Source: Flavobacterium sp. UBA4098
GTDB taxonomy: Bacteria; Bacteroidota; Bacteroidia; Flavobacteriales; Flavobacteriaceae
Reading direction: 5' to 3'
DNA: 28,695 nucleotides
Assembly (NCBI GenBank): GCA_002382495.1
Contig: DFXW01000005.1
Coordinates: 1-28,695 of the forward strand
The notes beneath the pieces were generated by a model. The model was not told the DNA's origin. It ran no database searches and was given only the letters and a program-made list of their open reading frames with translations. Positions 15,292-24,768 of the stretch are shown here, piece by piece. The translations under genes and the position numbers were made by a program. Each line of letters begins with the position of its first letter. Position 1 is the first letter of the stretch.

Positions 15292-16517
15292 TATTTTTTA
15301 GTTTTTGCAGCAGGTTTAGCGGCTATTTTTTTTCGTTCTAGTAGATCGGCCAATAACTTATCCGCTTCTTTGCCATCCCAACCCATTTGTGTGCTGAATG
15401 CTTTTGCTTTCTTTGTAATTGTTATGGCAATAGGGATATTATTTAGTTTTCGTTGTACACGCGCTTCCAATAATATTCCGTCATACGATTCTTCCAATTC
15501 ATTAGAATGTTTGATCCAACTTAACGATTGATTTAAACTAGCCGCATCAGTTGAGTTGCGCATTACATTCAATACGATGGATTTAATTTCTTTTGGACTG
15601 TTCCAAACGTACTTTTTAATATCGGCAGCAGCTACTTTTTTGTATTCATTCCAATTCGAATTGAACTCATAATGATCCAAGTCGTATTGAAATAGCAACG
15701 AATCTATTACTGGTGATGTGATAGTTTTTGCAATAGCACGTTGTTTTTTGTAATTGGCAAAGTCATTTGTTTTTACAATGGGTTTCAATAGTTCCATCAC
15801 ACTATTTTTAAACTTGTCGTTGACTCTTTTTGGAGAAGTAATTGCGGCAAATGCTTGTTGGTTCGTGATTACAAATTGATACTCACGAGAAGCAATATCG
15901 CTAACTCCATTGGTAAAAATTTTCCAATTGACTTCATTGACGATTTTATCATCTGTAAGTTTTTCAAAATACTCATGAGCGATAGGATTTAATTCATTAC
16001 GATCTCTACCTTTCTTCAAAGCCACTAAATAGCGCATTAAATTGATGCCATTAGTTTTATCTTTTTCGTATTCGGCTTTCAAATACGGCAATTGTTGTTT
16101 TGGATTCAAAGCCAATTTTACCTCTGAAAGAAATTTCTCTTTCTTTAATTCTCCTGTAAATCGAGCCAGTTCTTGCCCGTTTTCATCCAATACCAAAAAG
16201 GTCGGAAAGGTTTTGATATTGTATTTTGTTTTAAAATCTTCAGATCCTGGTTTTTCAAAATTCAAACCTGCAAAAACATAGTTAGCATTCATAAACGAAA
16301 CTACTTCAGCGTCTTTGAGGGTAGTCGCCTTAATATTTTTACAATGCGGACACCAATCGGCATACGCCATGTAAAATATAGGTTTTTTTTCTACTTTAGC
16401 TCGTTGCATTACCAATTCTAAACCACTTTCGTCAAAACGAATGGTGTCTTGAGCATGAACTGAAAATGGAAAAACAAATAGAAAAAAAAGAAAGAAGGTT
16501 GTTAAGTAAGGCTTCAT
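15291..16517 (-). CDS. secreted thioredoxin-fold protein with CPHC motif
   Basis: The 408-residue protein has a signal peptide (residues 1-23, ending VHAQ) and a thioredoxin-like domain (about 28-138). The redox motif WCPHC is at 55-59, and the cis-proline segment FPTFLVLDENG lies further on. A CPHC pair is DsbA-like in sequence but sits in a fold arranged like the DUF255/thioredoxin_7 group, as in YADWCPHCKNIK. It probably handles disulfides in the periplasm. The remaining 270 residues form a helical region with no motif I recognise, ending in a Lys/Ala-rich tail (KIAAKPAAKTKK). It is the first gene of the minus-strand set, with a -7 box at 16543-16550, and is coupled to the acetyltransferase gene. 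Confidence 0.83.
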   Translation of the reverse strand: MKPYLTTFFLFFLFVFPFSVHAQDTIRFDESGLELVMQRAKVEKKPIFYMAYADWCPHCKNIKATTLKDAEVVSFMNANYVFAGLNFEKPGSEDFKTKYNIKTFPTFLVLDENGQELARFTGELKKEKFLSEVKLALNPKQQLPYLKAEYEKDKTNGINLMRYLVALKKGRDRNELNPIAHEYFEKLTDDKIVNEVNWKIFTNGVSDIASREYQFVITNQQAFAAITSPKRVNDKFKNSVMELLKPIVKTNDFANYKKQRAIAKTITSPVIDSLLFQYDLDHYEFNSNWNEYKKVAAADIKKYVWNSPKEIKSIVLNVMRNSTDAASLNQSLSWIKHSNELEESYDGILLEARVQRKLNNIPIAITITKKAKAFSTQMGWDGKEADKLLADLLERKKIAAKPAAKTKK

Positions 16518-16542
16518 TTCAAAATGAATTTAATTTCGAATA

Positions 16543-16550
16543 CAAATATA
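16543..16550 (-). promoter_or_regulatory. -7 element for the thioredoxin-fold gene
   Basis: TATATTTG on the minus strand matches TAnnTTTG, 25 nt before the ATG at 16517. The nearest TTG is only 15 nt upstream, shorter than usual. Confidence 0.45.
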
Positions 16551-16613
16551 TTTTCTTTTTTAAATCAATCCGAAAATTGTATCATAATTTACCAACAATT
16601 AGAATTACAATCG

Positions 16614-16643
16614 TAAATTTGCTTCTAGTTTTCAAAAAGAAGC
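16614..16643 (+). promoter_or_regulatory. -7 element and start-site dyad of menD
   Basis: TAAATTTG (16614-16621) matches TAnnTTTG and lies 32 nt before the menD ATG. It runs straight into a dyad, GCTTCT (16621-16626) with AGAAGC (16638-16643), that covers the expected transcription start. Because initiation is expected inside the dyad, it could be an operator rather than an RNA hairpin. No -33 TTG was found. Confidence 0.45.
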
Positions 16644-16653
16644 AATCCGAATT

Positions 16654-18309
16654 ATGATCTACCCCAAAATACCTTTAGCACAAAGTATCCTTGAGATTTT
16701 TTTAGCCAAAGGAATTACCAATATCATTATTTCACCAGGTTCGCGAAATGCGCCATTAACCATTGGTTTTGCTTCTAATCCTGAGTTTCAATGTTACAGT
16801 ATTGCCGATGAACGTTCGGCTGGTTTTTTTGCTTTAGGAATAGCGCAGCAAATTAAAAAACCCGTTGCTTTGGTTTGTACCTCAGGATCGGCTTTGCTTA
16901 ATTATTATCCCGCTATCGCGGAAGCTTTTTACAGCCAAATTCCGTTAATCGTTTTATCTGCAGACCGTCCTCAAAGCAAGATTGATATTGGCGACGGCCA
17001 AACCATTCGTCAAGAAAATGTGTTTGCCAATCATTCTTTGTTCAATGCTAATTTGCAGGAAGGTAGTAGTTTAGAAAACGATCAAAAAATAAACGAAGCG
17101 TTGAATAGGGCTTTCACCAAAAAGGGACCAGTGCATATTAATGCGCCATTTGAAGAACCTTTGTATGAAACGGTTTCTGAACTTGCTGTGCAATCTTATG
17201 TATCTCCTTCGATAGAAAATACTGCGATAGTAGGCGACTTAAGTTCGTTTGCCACAATTTGGAACCAAGCTTCCCGAAAAATGATTTTAGTTGGCGTCAA
17301 TGAACCCAATGCAATTGATTCCAAAACAATTGATTTTTTAGCCAATGATGCGTCGGTTTCGGTTTGGACTGAAACCACTTCAAACTTACATCATTCCAGT
17401 TTTATTACGAATATTGATACCATAATTACACCATTTACTACCTCAGATTTTGAGAATTTTCAACCTGAAATTCTTGTAACTTTTGGAGGAATGGTCGTGT
17501 CAAAACGAATTAAAGCTTTCTTGCGAAAATACAAACCCAAACACCATTGGCATATTGATTCGTTACGTGCTTATGATACTTTTGGCGCATTGACTCAGCA
17601 TTTTGAAATAGATCCGCAATTGTTTTTTGATCACTTCATTCCATTAATAAAGGTTGTTGAGAGTGATTATTCGAAACAATTAATTGAAATCAAATCCACA
17701 CGAAAACTAAAGCATGATGCCTATTTGGCTTCTGTTCCATTCTCTGATTTTACTGTTTTTGAGAAAATTATACCAAGAATTCCTAAGCATAGTCAATTGC
17801 AAATTGGGAATAGTTCGGCCATACGTTATGCGCAATTAATTCCAATTGACGCTTCAATTGAAGTCTATTGCAATAGAGGGACTAGCGGAATTGACGGCTG
17901 TACTTCAACAGCTATTGGTGCGGCTGTTGCCAATGGAAAACCAACTACTTTCATTACAGGTGATATTGGATTTTTGTATGATACCAACGCGCTTTGGAAC
18001 AATTATATTCCGAAGAATTTTAAAATTATTCTAATCAACAATGGGGGTGGAGGTATTTTTAGAATTCTTCCAGGACATGAAGAAACTCCAGTATTCAATA
18101 CTTTTTTCGAAACCTCGCATTGTCATACAGCGGAACATTTAGCAAAAATGTATGGATTCAATTATAGCATAGCAAGTGATGAAAATACTTTAGAGCAAGC
18201 GTTAAAGGATTTCTATTCCAATAATGATCAACCTCAACTATTAGAGATATTCACACCCACTCGAAAAAACGATTCGATTTTACTTAATTATTTTAAGAAT
18301 TTAACATAA
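16654..18309 (+). CDS. menD: 2-succinyl-5-enolpyruvyl-6-hydroxy-3-cyclohexene-1-carboxylate synthase
   Basis: MenD is the thiamine diphosphate enzyme that joins isochorismate and 2-oxoglutarate in menaquinone synthesis. The 551-residue length is usual. The N-terminal domain has IISPGSRNAPLTIGF (about 25-39) and the activating glutamate in IADERSAGFFALG (about 50-62), followed by CTSGSA and SADRPQ. The C-terminal domain has GTSGIDGCTSTAIGAA and the cofactor/metal motif GDIGFLYDTNALWNN through LINNGGGGIFRILPG. No other men gene is adjacent. The ATG at 16654 is the first in frame after the promoter. The gene ends at a bidirectional terminator 1 nt downstream of its stop. Confidence 0.95.
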   Translation: MIYPKIPLAQSILEIFLAKGITNIIISPGSRNAPLTIGFASNPEFQCYSIADERSAGFFALGIAQQIKKPVALVCTSGSALLNYYPAIAEAFYSQIPLIVLSADRPQSKIDIGDGQTIRQENVFANHSLFNANLQEGSSLENDQKINEALNRAFTKKGPVHINAPFEEPLYETVSELAVQSYVSPSIENTAIVGDLSSFATIWNQASRKMILVGVNEPNAIDSKTIDFLANDASVSVWTETTSNLHHSSFITNIDTIITPFTTSDFENFQPEILVTFGGMVVSKRIKAFLRKYKPKHHWHIDSLRAYDTFGALTQHFEIDPQLFFDHFIPLIKVVESDYSKQLIEIKSTRKLKHDAYLASVPFSDFTVFEKIIPRIPKHSQLQIGNSSAIRYAQLIPIDASIEVYCNRGTSGIDGCTSTAIGAAVANGKPTTFITGDIGFLYDTNALWNNYIPKNFKIILINNGGGGIFRILPGHEETPVFNTFFETSHCHTAEHLAKMYGFNYSIASDENTLEQALKDFYSNNDQPQLLEIFTPTRKNDSILLNYFKNLT

Positions 18310-18310
18310 A

Positions 18311-18339
18311 AAAAGGAGTTCAATAATTGAACTCCTTTT
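18311..18339. terminator. bidirectional rho-independent terminator
   Basis: AAAAGGAGTTCAA (18311-18323) pairs perfectly with TTGAACTCCTTTT (18327-18339) around a 3-nt loop. It lies between the convergent menD and M28 peptidase genes. Confidence 0.88.
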
Positions 18340-18343
18340 AATT

Positions 18344-19696
18344 TTACTTAACTGGAACAGGAAAGACGGGTAGACTTGAATGTCCTAATTCATCTACCGA
18401 TTGAATAGCAAACAAATAATTGTCTTTTGAATACGGAATTGTGACTGCGGTATCTTTCACAAAAATTGTTTTTTCCCAATGGGAAGCCGAAGTTTCACGA
18501 ACTAAAACTTGGTAACCAAACACTGGTTTCCCTTCCGGAGCCGACCAAACTAAGTCGGAGAAATTGGTTAACTCACTAATTTTAATTCCAACATTTTTTG
18601 GAGCTTTTGGTGACCAACCTAAATTACTCAAAGTAGCTAAGTTAGCACCAGTTACTTTACGCATGTATTCAAAATCCATAAACTCTGGTAAATCGCCAAA
18701 TTGCGTTCCTTTTTCCAAACGTACATCTTGGTGTTGGTGATCGAAGTTTTCATTCATTTCGCAAAAGCGAATGGCAGTAAATCCATTTTGAGAAAACGGA
18801 GTATGATCTCCGCCACGTAGGAATCGGTCATTGCGGTAAACCAAATTAATATTCAATTGATCGATGTATTGACTTGTAGTAGTCTTAATATAACGAGCTA
18901 ATAAACGTGATGGACTATCATTTTCTCGATTGATTGATTTTCTCAATTTAGCTTCAGCCTCAGTTTCTAAAAAGGGAATCGTTTCACTAAATACGCGTAC
19001 GTTTAAATTGTCGCGTAATTTAGTTCCATTGGATAAACTATTACCAATCATATCATTGTTAAGCATGGCGATAATGTTCCAATTTTCGGCTTTGGCTTTT
19101 TCTGCCAAATGTCTAGCTCCATACAAACCTTGTTCTTCGCCCACAACAGTTACAAAAATGATAGTAAACGGAAATTCTCTTTGGCTCATAATTCTACTGA
19201 TTTCCAATACTGCTGCCACACCTGATCCGTCATCATTGGCACCAGGTGCATCAATAGTAGCATTCATTACATCGGTGGCGCGTGAATCCAAATGTCCACT
19301 GATGATTAAAACTCTGTTGTCAGTTGGGTCAGTCCCTTTTAAAGTAGCCATCACATTGCCTAATTGGCTATCCACAGCGATTCTTCTACCATCTGCTTTA
19401 ATAGTGAAATAATCTATTTCAGCAGTTAATCTACCATTGGAATTTTTAGCATATTTGTCAAATTCCGCTTTTACCCAACGTTGTGCTGCTCCAATACCTC
19501 GACTATTACTTTTGGTATCGCTTAGTGTATGGCGAGTACCAAATGAAACTAGTTTTCGAACTGTATTTTCCATATTGGTTGCGCTCACTTCGGCAACCAT
19601 TTTATTAATTTCAGGATCGCTTACAGTAGATTGAGCATGGTTAATTTGGGAAATAAAAAGGAATAAAATGGCATACAAAAAGGAAGTAATTTTCAT
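18344..19696 (-). CDS. secreted M28-family zinc metallopeptidase with C-terminal Fn3-like domain
   Basis: The 450-residue protein has a signal peptide (1-21, ending NHAQ). The M28 two-zinc catalytic domain covers about 110-345. Visible ligands and catalytic residues are H135 (ISGHLDS), D155 (GANDDGSG), E187/E188 (VGEEQG), D215 (NNDMIGN) and a His in FDHQHQD (about 320-322). The family removes N-terminal amino acids from peptides outside the cell. Residues about 362-450 look like a fibronectin type III module (VGIKISELTNFSDLVWSAP..., GYQVLVRE...). No Por secretion (type IX) C-terminal signature is apparent. A -7 box lies at 19719-19726 in the 41-nt gap after the alpha/beta hydrolase gene. Confidence 0.9.
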   Translation of the reverse strand: MKITSFLYAILFLFISQINHAQSTVSDPEINKMVAEVSATNMENTVRKLVSFGTRHTLSDTKSNSRGIGAAQRWVKAEFDKYAKNSNGRLTAEIDYFTIKADGRRIAVDSQLGNVMATLKGTDPTDNRVLIISGHLDSRATDVMNATIDAPGANDDGSGVAAVLEISRIMSQREFPFTIIFVTVVGEEQGLYGARHLAEKAKAENWNIIAMLNNDMIGNSLSNGTKLRDNLNVRVFSETIPFLETEAEAKLRKSINRENDSPSRLLARYIKTTTSQYIDQLNINLVYRNDRFLRGGDHTPFSQNGFTAIRFCEMNENFDHQHQDVRLEKGTQFGDLPEFMDFEYMRKVTGANLATLSNLGWSPKAPKNVGIKISELTNFSDLVWSAPEGKPVFGYQVLVRETSASHWEKTIFVKDTAVTIPYSKDNYLFAIQSVDELGHSSLPVFPVPVK

Positions 19697-19718
19697 AAAT
19701 TCAGTGGTTTAGTTTTTT

Positions 19719-19726
19719 CAAATTTA
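19719..19726 (-). promoter_or_regulatory. -7 element for the M28 peptidase gene
   Basis: TAAATTTG on the minus strand, 22 nt before the ATG at 19696, in the short gap after the alpha/beta hydrolase gene. No clear -33 element is present. Confidence 0.45.
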
Positions 19727-19737
19727 ACGAATCAGTT

Positions 19738-20607
19738 TTAGTTATTTGGTTTTATGAATTCAATTATTTTTTGAATTACTGAAGCGTCTCCCAAAATCTT
19801 TCGGTGTCCTAAACCTTGAGTGAGCAGTATTTCACCGTTTTTAACATGATTATGAATATTGATTCCCGCTTTTACGGGAACTTCATAATCATGTTCGTCA
19901 TGAATAACTAAAATTGGTAAATCGATAGTAGCAGCCGCTTTAAAAGCCGAATAATTATTCATTGCTTCGTTGTATTTATTTTCAAAATAATCGCGCAATT
20001 TCAAGCTTACGAGTGGTTGTAATTGTAATTTTTTGATAAAATCATCAATTATATCCTGAACAATATCACCGCTACCAATCACAACAATCTTGTCTGTTTG
20101 AAATCCTGATTTGACCGCATTCAGCACTGCCATTCCACCCAATGAGTGTCCAATGGCAATTTCGAATGGACCAAACTGCTTTTCTAATTCAAAGATTGAT
20201 GCTATAAACTCTAGCATAATACTGGAATTTCCAGGCGATTTTCCGTGTGCTGGCGCATCAAAACTTATAGTGGCATATCCTTCCTTGAGCAAGGCATCGG
20301 CTATTTTAAAAAGTTGAGTACCTCGTCCAGACCAACCGTGAACTAACAATACTTTTTTGTCACTGTTTCCATATTGATATACCATTATCGATTTCTCAAT
20401 AGAGGGTACCTTAATCAATTGTTGGCTACTATTGGTATCCATTTCCAATTCTCGCTTTGGAATTTTGTGTTTGATGGGAGTGGTGAATAATTTTGCGGCA
20501 TATAATACTACCGCTTTAGTTGAAATAAGGTTTAAAAACTGTCCAGTTCTTACAATAATTTTAGGAATTGGTAGTGGATCTAGTTTTTTATTTTTTTTCT
20601 TAGTCAT
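19738..20607 (-). CDS. alpha/beta hydrolase
   Basis: The 289-residue protein has the alpha/beta-hydrolase core: oxyanion-loop LLVHGWSGRGTQ (about 87-98), DAPAHGKSPG (117-126), nucleophile elbow GHSLGG with S155, the acid-loop IHDEHDYEVP, and the late catalytic His in GLGHRKIL. An N-terminal basic patch (MTKKKNKK) and a helical stretch at about 22-45 precede the core, and no cleavable signal is evident. The substrate is unknown; such proteins include esterases and small lipases. The gene is divergent from the UMF1-type transporter gene. Neither direction shows a perfect TAnnTTTG box in the 120-nt gap. Confidence 0.82.
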   Translation of the reverse strand: MTKKKNKKLDPLPIPKIIVRTGQFLNLISTKAVVLYAAKLFTTPIKHKIPKRELEMDTNSSQQLIKVPSIEKSIMVYQYGNSDKKVLLVHGWSGRGTQLFKIADALLKEGYATISFDAPAHGKSPGNSSIMLEFIASIFELEKQFGPFEIAIGHSLGGMAVLNAVKSGFQTDKIVVIGSGDIVQDIIDDFIKKLQLQPLVSLKLRDYFENKYNEAMNNYSAFKAAATIDLPILVIHDEHDYEVPVKAGINIHNHVKNGEILLTQGLGHRKILGDASVIQKIIEFIKPNN

Positions 20608-20727
20608 GATTAATTAATGTGAGTTCTAAAGTAGTTGTTTTTTTTCAATTGAATCGTGCTCTAATTATAAACTTTTATACATACTAACTAAAAAATAAAT
20701 AAATTAGCCATCTAAACAAATTTGATT

Positions 20728-22053
20728 ATGGCAGATTTACCAAAAGGAAATAATAAATTATTGAATGCTTGGGCATTTTACGATTGGGCTAATTCCGTAT
20801 ATTCATTAGTAATTTCCTCAGCGGTTTTTCCAATTTTTTACGAGGCTCTTTTTTCTGAACGCAGTCATTATATAACTGTTTTAGGATTTTCGCTAAAAAA
20901 TTCGGCTTTAATTAGTTTTGTTACCGCTTTTGCCTTTTTGGTAGTGGCATTTATTTCACCGATTCTTTCTGGAATTTCCGATTATGTGGGGAACAAAAAA
21001 TCCTTTATGAAGTTCTTTTGTTATTTGGGCGCTTTGTCTTGTATTGGATTGTATTGGTTTAGCCTTGATAATTTATATCTCGGATTAGTTTTTTACTTTT
21101 TAGGATTAGTAGGTTTTTGGGGTAGTTGGGTTTTTTATAATTCGTATTTACCAGATATCGCTTTTCCAAATCAACAGGATGCTATTAGTGCCAAAGGCTT
21201 TTCATACGGCTATGTAGGAAGTGTAATTTTGTTAATCGTGAATTTAGCTATGATCATGATGCCAGATGTTTTTGGAATCTCGGGAACAAAAGGAGAAGCA
21301 GCGATGAAAGCCATGCGCTATTCCTTTGTTATGGTCGGAATTTGGTGGATTTTATTCAGTCAATATACCTACTATTATTTGCCGAAAGGAAATAAAATTG
21401 TAGCTGCTAATTTGAAAAAGCATATTCTATTTAATGGATTTAAAGAATTGAAAAAAGTATGGTATTTATTAGCTGAAAATAGTACCTTAAAAAGGTATTT
21501 AGCTAGTTTCTTTGTTTACAGTATGGCTGTGCAAACAGTGATGTTAATTGCGACTTATTTTGGAGCTCAAGAAATTCAATGGGCTTCCCAAAGCGAAAGT
21601 ACCACGGGATTAATCATTTGTATTTTATTGATTCAATTAGTTGCTATAGTAGGGGCTACGTTTACATCGAAAGCCTCTGCCAAATACGGTAATATTCCCA
21701 CCTTGATGGCTATTAATGCATTTTGGATTGTATTGTGCGTGATGGCTTATTTTATCACATTACCTATTCATTTTTATGTCATGGCAGGTTTAGTAGGATT
21801 GGTTATGGGAGGAATTCAAGCTTTATCTCGTTCTACTTATTCAAAATTACTTCTGGACACTGAAGACACGGCTTCTTTTTTCAGTTTTTATGATGTAGCT
21901 GAGAAAATTGGAATCGTAATAGGAATGTGCGTGTATGGTATCATTGATCAAATTACCGGCAGTCCTCGATTTGCGATTGTGTTTATAGGACTCTTCTTTG
22001 TAATTGGTCTTATTTTATTGCGTCGTGTTCCAAAAACGGCAGAATTGGAATAA
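20728..22053 (+). CDS. MFS transporter, UMF1/Atg22-like
   Basis: From the ATG at 20728 the protein has 441 residues and about 12 membrane helices. The opening NAWAFYDWANSVYSLVI is the hallmark of the UMF1 family, related to the fungal vacuolar amino-acid effluxer Atg22. Further family blocks are FWGSWVFYNSYLPDIA, KGFSYGYVGS and MGGIQALSRSTYSKLL. Members are thought to export amino acids or small metabolites, but bacterial substrates are unproven. A TTG start at 20722 would add only two residues and is less likely. No terminator is evident before lon. Confidence 0.85.
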   Translation: MADLPKGNNKLLNAWAFYDWANSVYSLVISSAVFPIFYEALFSERSHYITVLGFSLKNSALISFVTAFAFLVVAFISPILSGISDYVGNKKSFMKFFCYLGALSCIGLYWFSLDNLYLGLVFYFLGLVGFWGSWVFYNSYLPDIAFPNQQDAISAKGFSYGYVGSVILLIVNLAMIMMPDVFGISGTKGEAAMKAMRYSFVMVGIWWILFSQYTYYYLPKGNKIVAANLKKHILFNGFKELKKVWYLLAENSTLKRYLASFFVYSMAVQTVMLIATYFGAQEIQWASQSESTTGLIICILLIQLVAIVGATFTSKASAKYGNIPTLMAINAFWIVLCVMAYFITLPIHFYVMAGLVGLVMGGIQALSRSTYSKLLLDTEDTASFFSFYDVAEKIGIVIGMCVYGIIDQITGSPRFAIVFIGLFFVIGLILLRRVPKTAELE

Positions 22054-22183
22054 TCATTCCCATTACTAATTCTATTTTGGCACAAAGATTGACTTATTAG
22101 GTGTCGCTCTTTAGAACTGCTTTGCGCATTGTTTAGGCCGATAGAATTTCAAAAATTAATGACAAAACGACTTATTATAATTT

Positions 22184-24637
22184 ATGTCAAATCATAAAAT
22201 ACTCACAATTGACAATCTGTCACTTCAAGAATTTGATTCGGAAGCTGAATTAATCCCGTTATTGACTCCGGAAGATGAAGAGGAAATGAATAACGAAGAA
22301 TTACCGGAATCATTACCGATTTTGCCTTTGCGCAATATGGTCTTGTTTCCAGGTGTGGTTATTCCCATTACTGCGGGACGAGACAAGTCAATTAAATTGA
22401 TCAATGATGCGAACGCATCGGGAAAAAATATTGGTGTAGTTGCACAAAAAAATGAAGAAGACGAAGATCCAACAAAAGATGACATTCATTCCGTTGGAAC
22501 CGTAGCTCGAATTTTGCGCGTGCTCAAAATGCCTGATGGCAATATTACTATAATTCTACAAGGAAAAAAACGTTTCGAAATTGCTGAAGTAGTTTCTGAA
22601 GAGCCTTATATTACTGCAACCGTAAAAGAAGTTCCTGAAAAACGTCCTAAAAAGAACGATACCGAATTCAATGCAATCATTGATTCTCTAAAAGAATTAG
22701 CGGTTAAAATTATCCAGGAAAGCCCGAATTTGCCTAGCGAAGCTACCTTTGCTATCAAAAATATTGAAAGCAAATCCTTCTTGGTGAATTTTGTTTCTTC
22801 CAATATGAACCTTTCGGTAAAAGAGAAACAAGATTTGTTGAAAATCAATAATCTGAAAGATCGAGCTTTGGAAACTTTACGTTTTATGAATGTTGAGTTG
22901 CAAAAATTGGAATTGAAAAACGACATTCAATCTAAAGTTCGTTTTGATTTAGATCAACAACAACGCGAATACTTTCTTCACCAACAAATGAAAACCATTC
23001 AAGAAGAATTGGGTGGTGTTTCGCATGAAGAAGAGTTTGACGAAATGAGTCAGCGTGCCAAAACTAAAAAGTGGGACGAAACTACGCAAAAACATTTCGA
23101 AAAAGAATTGTCAAAATTGCGCAGAATGAATCCGCAAGCTCCTGATTTCAGTATCCAAAGAAACTATTTGGATTTGTTTTTGGACTTGCCTTGGAATGAA
23201 TTTTCAGAAGATAATTTCGATTTAAAACGTGCTCAAAAAATTCTAGATCGTGATCATTTTGGTTTGGAAGATGTGAAGAAACGAATGATTGAACACTTGG
23301 CAGTATTAAAATTACGCAAGGATATGAAGTCGCCAATTATCTGTTTAACAGGACCTCCGGGCGTGGGTAAAACCTCTATTGGACGTTCCATTGCCGAAGC
23401 CTTGGGTAGAAAATATGTCCGAATTTCTTTGGGTGGATTACGTGATGAAGCAGAGATTCGCGGACATAGAAAAACCTATATTGGAGCTTTACCAGGACGA
23501 ATTATTCAAAGTTTGAAAAAAGCAGGTACATCCAATCCTGTTTTTGTTCTTGATGAAATTGATAAATTATCCAACAGTCATAGCGGCGATCCATCTTCGG
23601 CATTATTAGAAGTATTGGATCCAGAACAAAACAATTCATTTTATGATAATTTCCTTGAAATGGGATACGATTTATCAAAGGTGATGTTTATTGCTACTTC
23701 CAATAATATGGCATCTATTCAACCTGCTTTGCGAGACAGAATGGAAGTGATCAAAATGTCGGGCTATACGATTGAAGAGAAAGTAGAGATTGCGCGTCAG
23801 CATTTATTTCCAAGGCAATTAAAAGAACACGGATTGACGTCTAAAGACTTGACGATTGGTAAAAAACAATTGGAAAAAATTGTAGAAGGCTACACGCGTG
23901 AATCAGGCGTTCGTGGATTGGAAAACAAATTGGCACAAATCATCCGAAATGCTGCGAAATCAGTAGCGATGGAGGAGGAGTACAATAAAAAAGTGACGGA
24001 CGAAGATATTGTGAAAGTATTGGGAGTTCCAAGATTGGAAAGAGACAAATACGAAAGCAATGATGTAGCAGGTGTAGTTACGGGATTAGCTTGGACTAGT
24101 GTTGGAGGTGATATTTTATTTATTGAATCCTTGCTATCTCCAGGAAAAGGAACGATGACGATTACAGGTAATTTAGGTACGGTAATGAAAGAATCGGCTA
24201 CGATTGCTTTAGAGTTTATCAAAGCCAATTCAGCATCCATGGGATTGAATTCAGATCTCTTAAACAAATACAATATTCATTTACACGTTCCAGAAGGGGC
24301 TACACCAAAAGACGGACCAAGTGCTGGAATCGCGATGTTGACCTCTTTAGTTTCTTTGCTTACGCAAAAAAGAGTAAAGAAAAATTTAGCCATGACTGGA
24401 GAAATTACCTTGAGAGGAAAAGTATTACCAGTTGGCGGAATTAAAGAAAAAATATTAGCAGCAAAAAGAGCCAATATTAAGGAGATTATTTTATGTCATG
24501 AAAATAAAAGTGACATTGACGAAATTAAACCAGAATATCTCGAAGGACTTACGTTTCATTATGTAAAAGAAATGAGCGAAGTATTGCAAATTGCGATCAC
24601 AGAGCAGAAAGTCAAAAATGCGAAGAAGTTAGACTAA
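22184..24637 (+). CDS. lon: ATP-dependent Lon protease (LonA)
   Basis: The 817-residue protein has the three LonA parts: an N-terminal substrate-binding LON domain (about 45-245, starting at LPILPLRNMVLFPG), an AAA+ ATPase module with Walker A GPPGVGKT (390-397) and Walker B VFVLDEIDKLS, and a C-terminal peptidase domain with catalytic S713 (PKDGPSAGIAM) and K756 (GGIKEK), 43 residues apart as in E. coli. Lon degrades misfolded and some regulatory proteins in the cytoplasm. The first 40 residues are acidic and poorly conserved. The 130-nt upstream region shows no perfect -7 box but does contain a TTGGCAC motif with sigma-54-like spacing (22078-22092). A hairpin follows at 24664-24709. Confidence 0.96.
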   Translation: MSNHKILTIDNLSLQEFDSEAELIPLLTPEDEEEMNNEELPESLPILPLRNMVLFPGVVIPITAGRDKSIKLINDANASGKNIGVVAQKNEEDEDPTKDDIHSVGTVARILRVLKMPDGNITIILQGKKRFEIAEVVSEEPYITATVKEVPEKRPKKNDTEFNAIIDSLKELAVKIIQESPNLPSEATFAIKNIESKSFLVNFVSSNMNLSVKEKQDLLKINNLKDRALETLRFMNVELQKLELKNDIQSKVRFDLDQQQREYFLHQQMKTIQEELGGVSHEEEFDEMSQRAKTKKWDETTQKHFEKELSKLRRMNPQAPDFSIQRNYLDLFLDLPWNEFSEDNFDLKRAQKILDRDHFGLEDVKKRMIEHLAVLKLRKDMKSPIICLTGPPGVGKTSIGRSIAEALGRKYVRISLGGLRDEAEIRGHRKTYIGALPGRIIQSLKKAGTSNPVFVLDEIDKLSNSHSGDPSSALLEVLDPEQNNSFYDNFLEMGYDLSKVMFIATSNNMASIQPALRDRMEVIKMSGYTIEEKVEIARQHLFPRQLKEHGLTSKDLTIGKKQLEKIVEGYTRESGVRGLENKLAQIIRNAAKSVAMEEEYNKKVTDEDIVKVLGVPRLERDKYESNDVAGVVTGLAWTSVGGDILFIESLLSPGKGTMTITGNLGTVMKESATIALEFIKANSASMGLNSDLLNKYNIHLHVPEGATPKDGPSAGIAMLTSLVSLLTQKRVKKNLAMTGEITLRGKVLPVGGIKEKILAAKRANIKEIILCHENKSDIDEIKPEYLEGLTFHYVKEMSEVLQIAITEQKVKNAKKLD

Positions 24638-24663
24638 CCAACTTTCAAGAGAATATTAATTCC

Positions 24664-24709
24664 AAATTCCAAACTGATAATTTTTTCTGTTTTGGGGTTT
24701 GGAATTTTT
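24664..24709 (+). terminator. probable terminator after lon
   Basis: AAATTCCAAAC (24664-24674) pairs with GTTTGGAATTT (24697-24707) around a 22-nt T-rich loop and is followed by more T. The loop is long, so efficiency is uncertain. Confidence 0.55.
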
Positions 24710-24768
24710 CGTTTATTGTATTTATAATTTTATCTTCGCAACGCAAGCTTTAATTAAATCATTATATT

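Noticed and set aside
18930..19412. 160-codon open frame on the plus strand
   Set aside because: It is fully antisense to the M28 peptidase catalytic domain, has no promoter box and no recognisable domain. The opposite strand has clear catalytic motifs.
23890..24273. 127-codon open frame on the minus strand inside lon
   Set aside because: It is a shadow of the conserved Lon sequence, and its composition follows the complementary codons.
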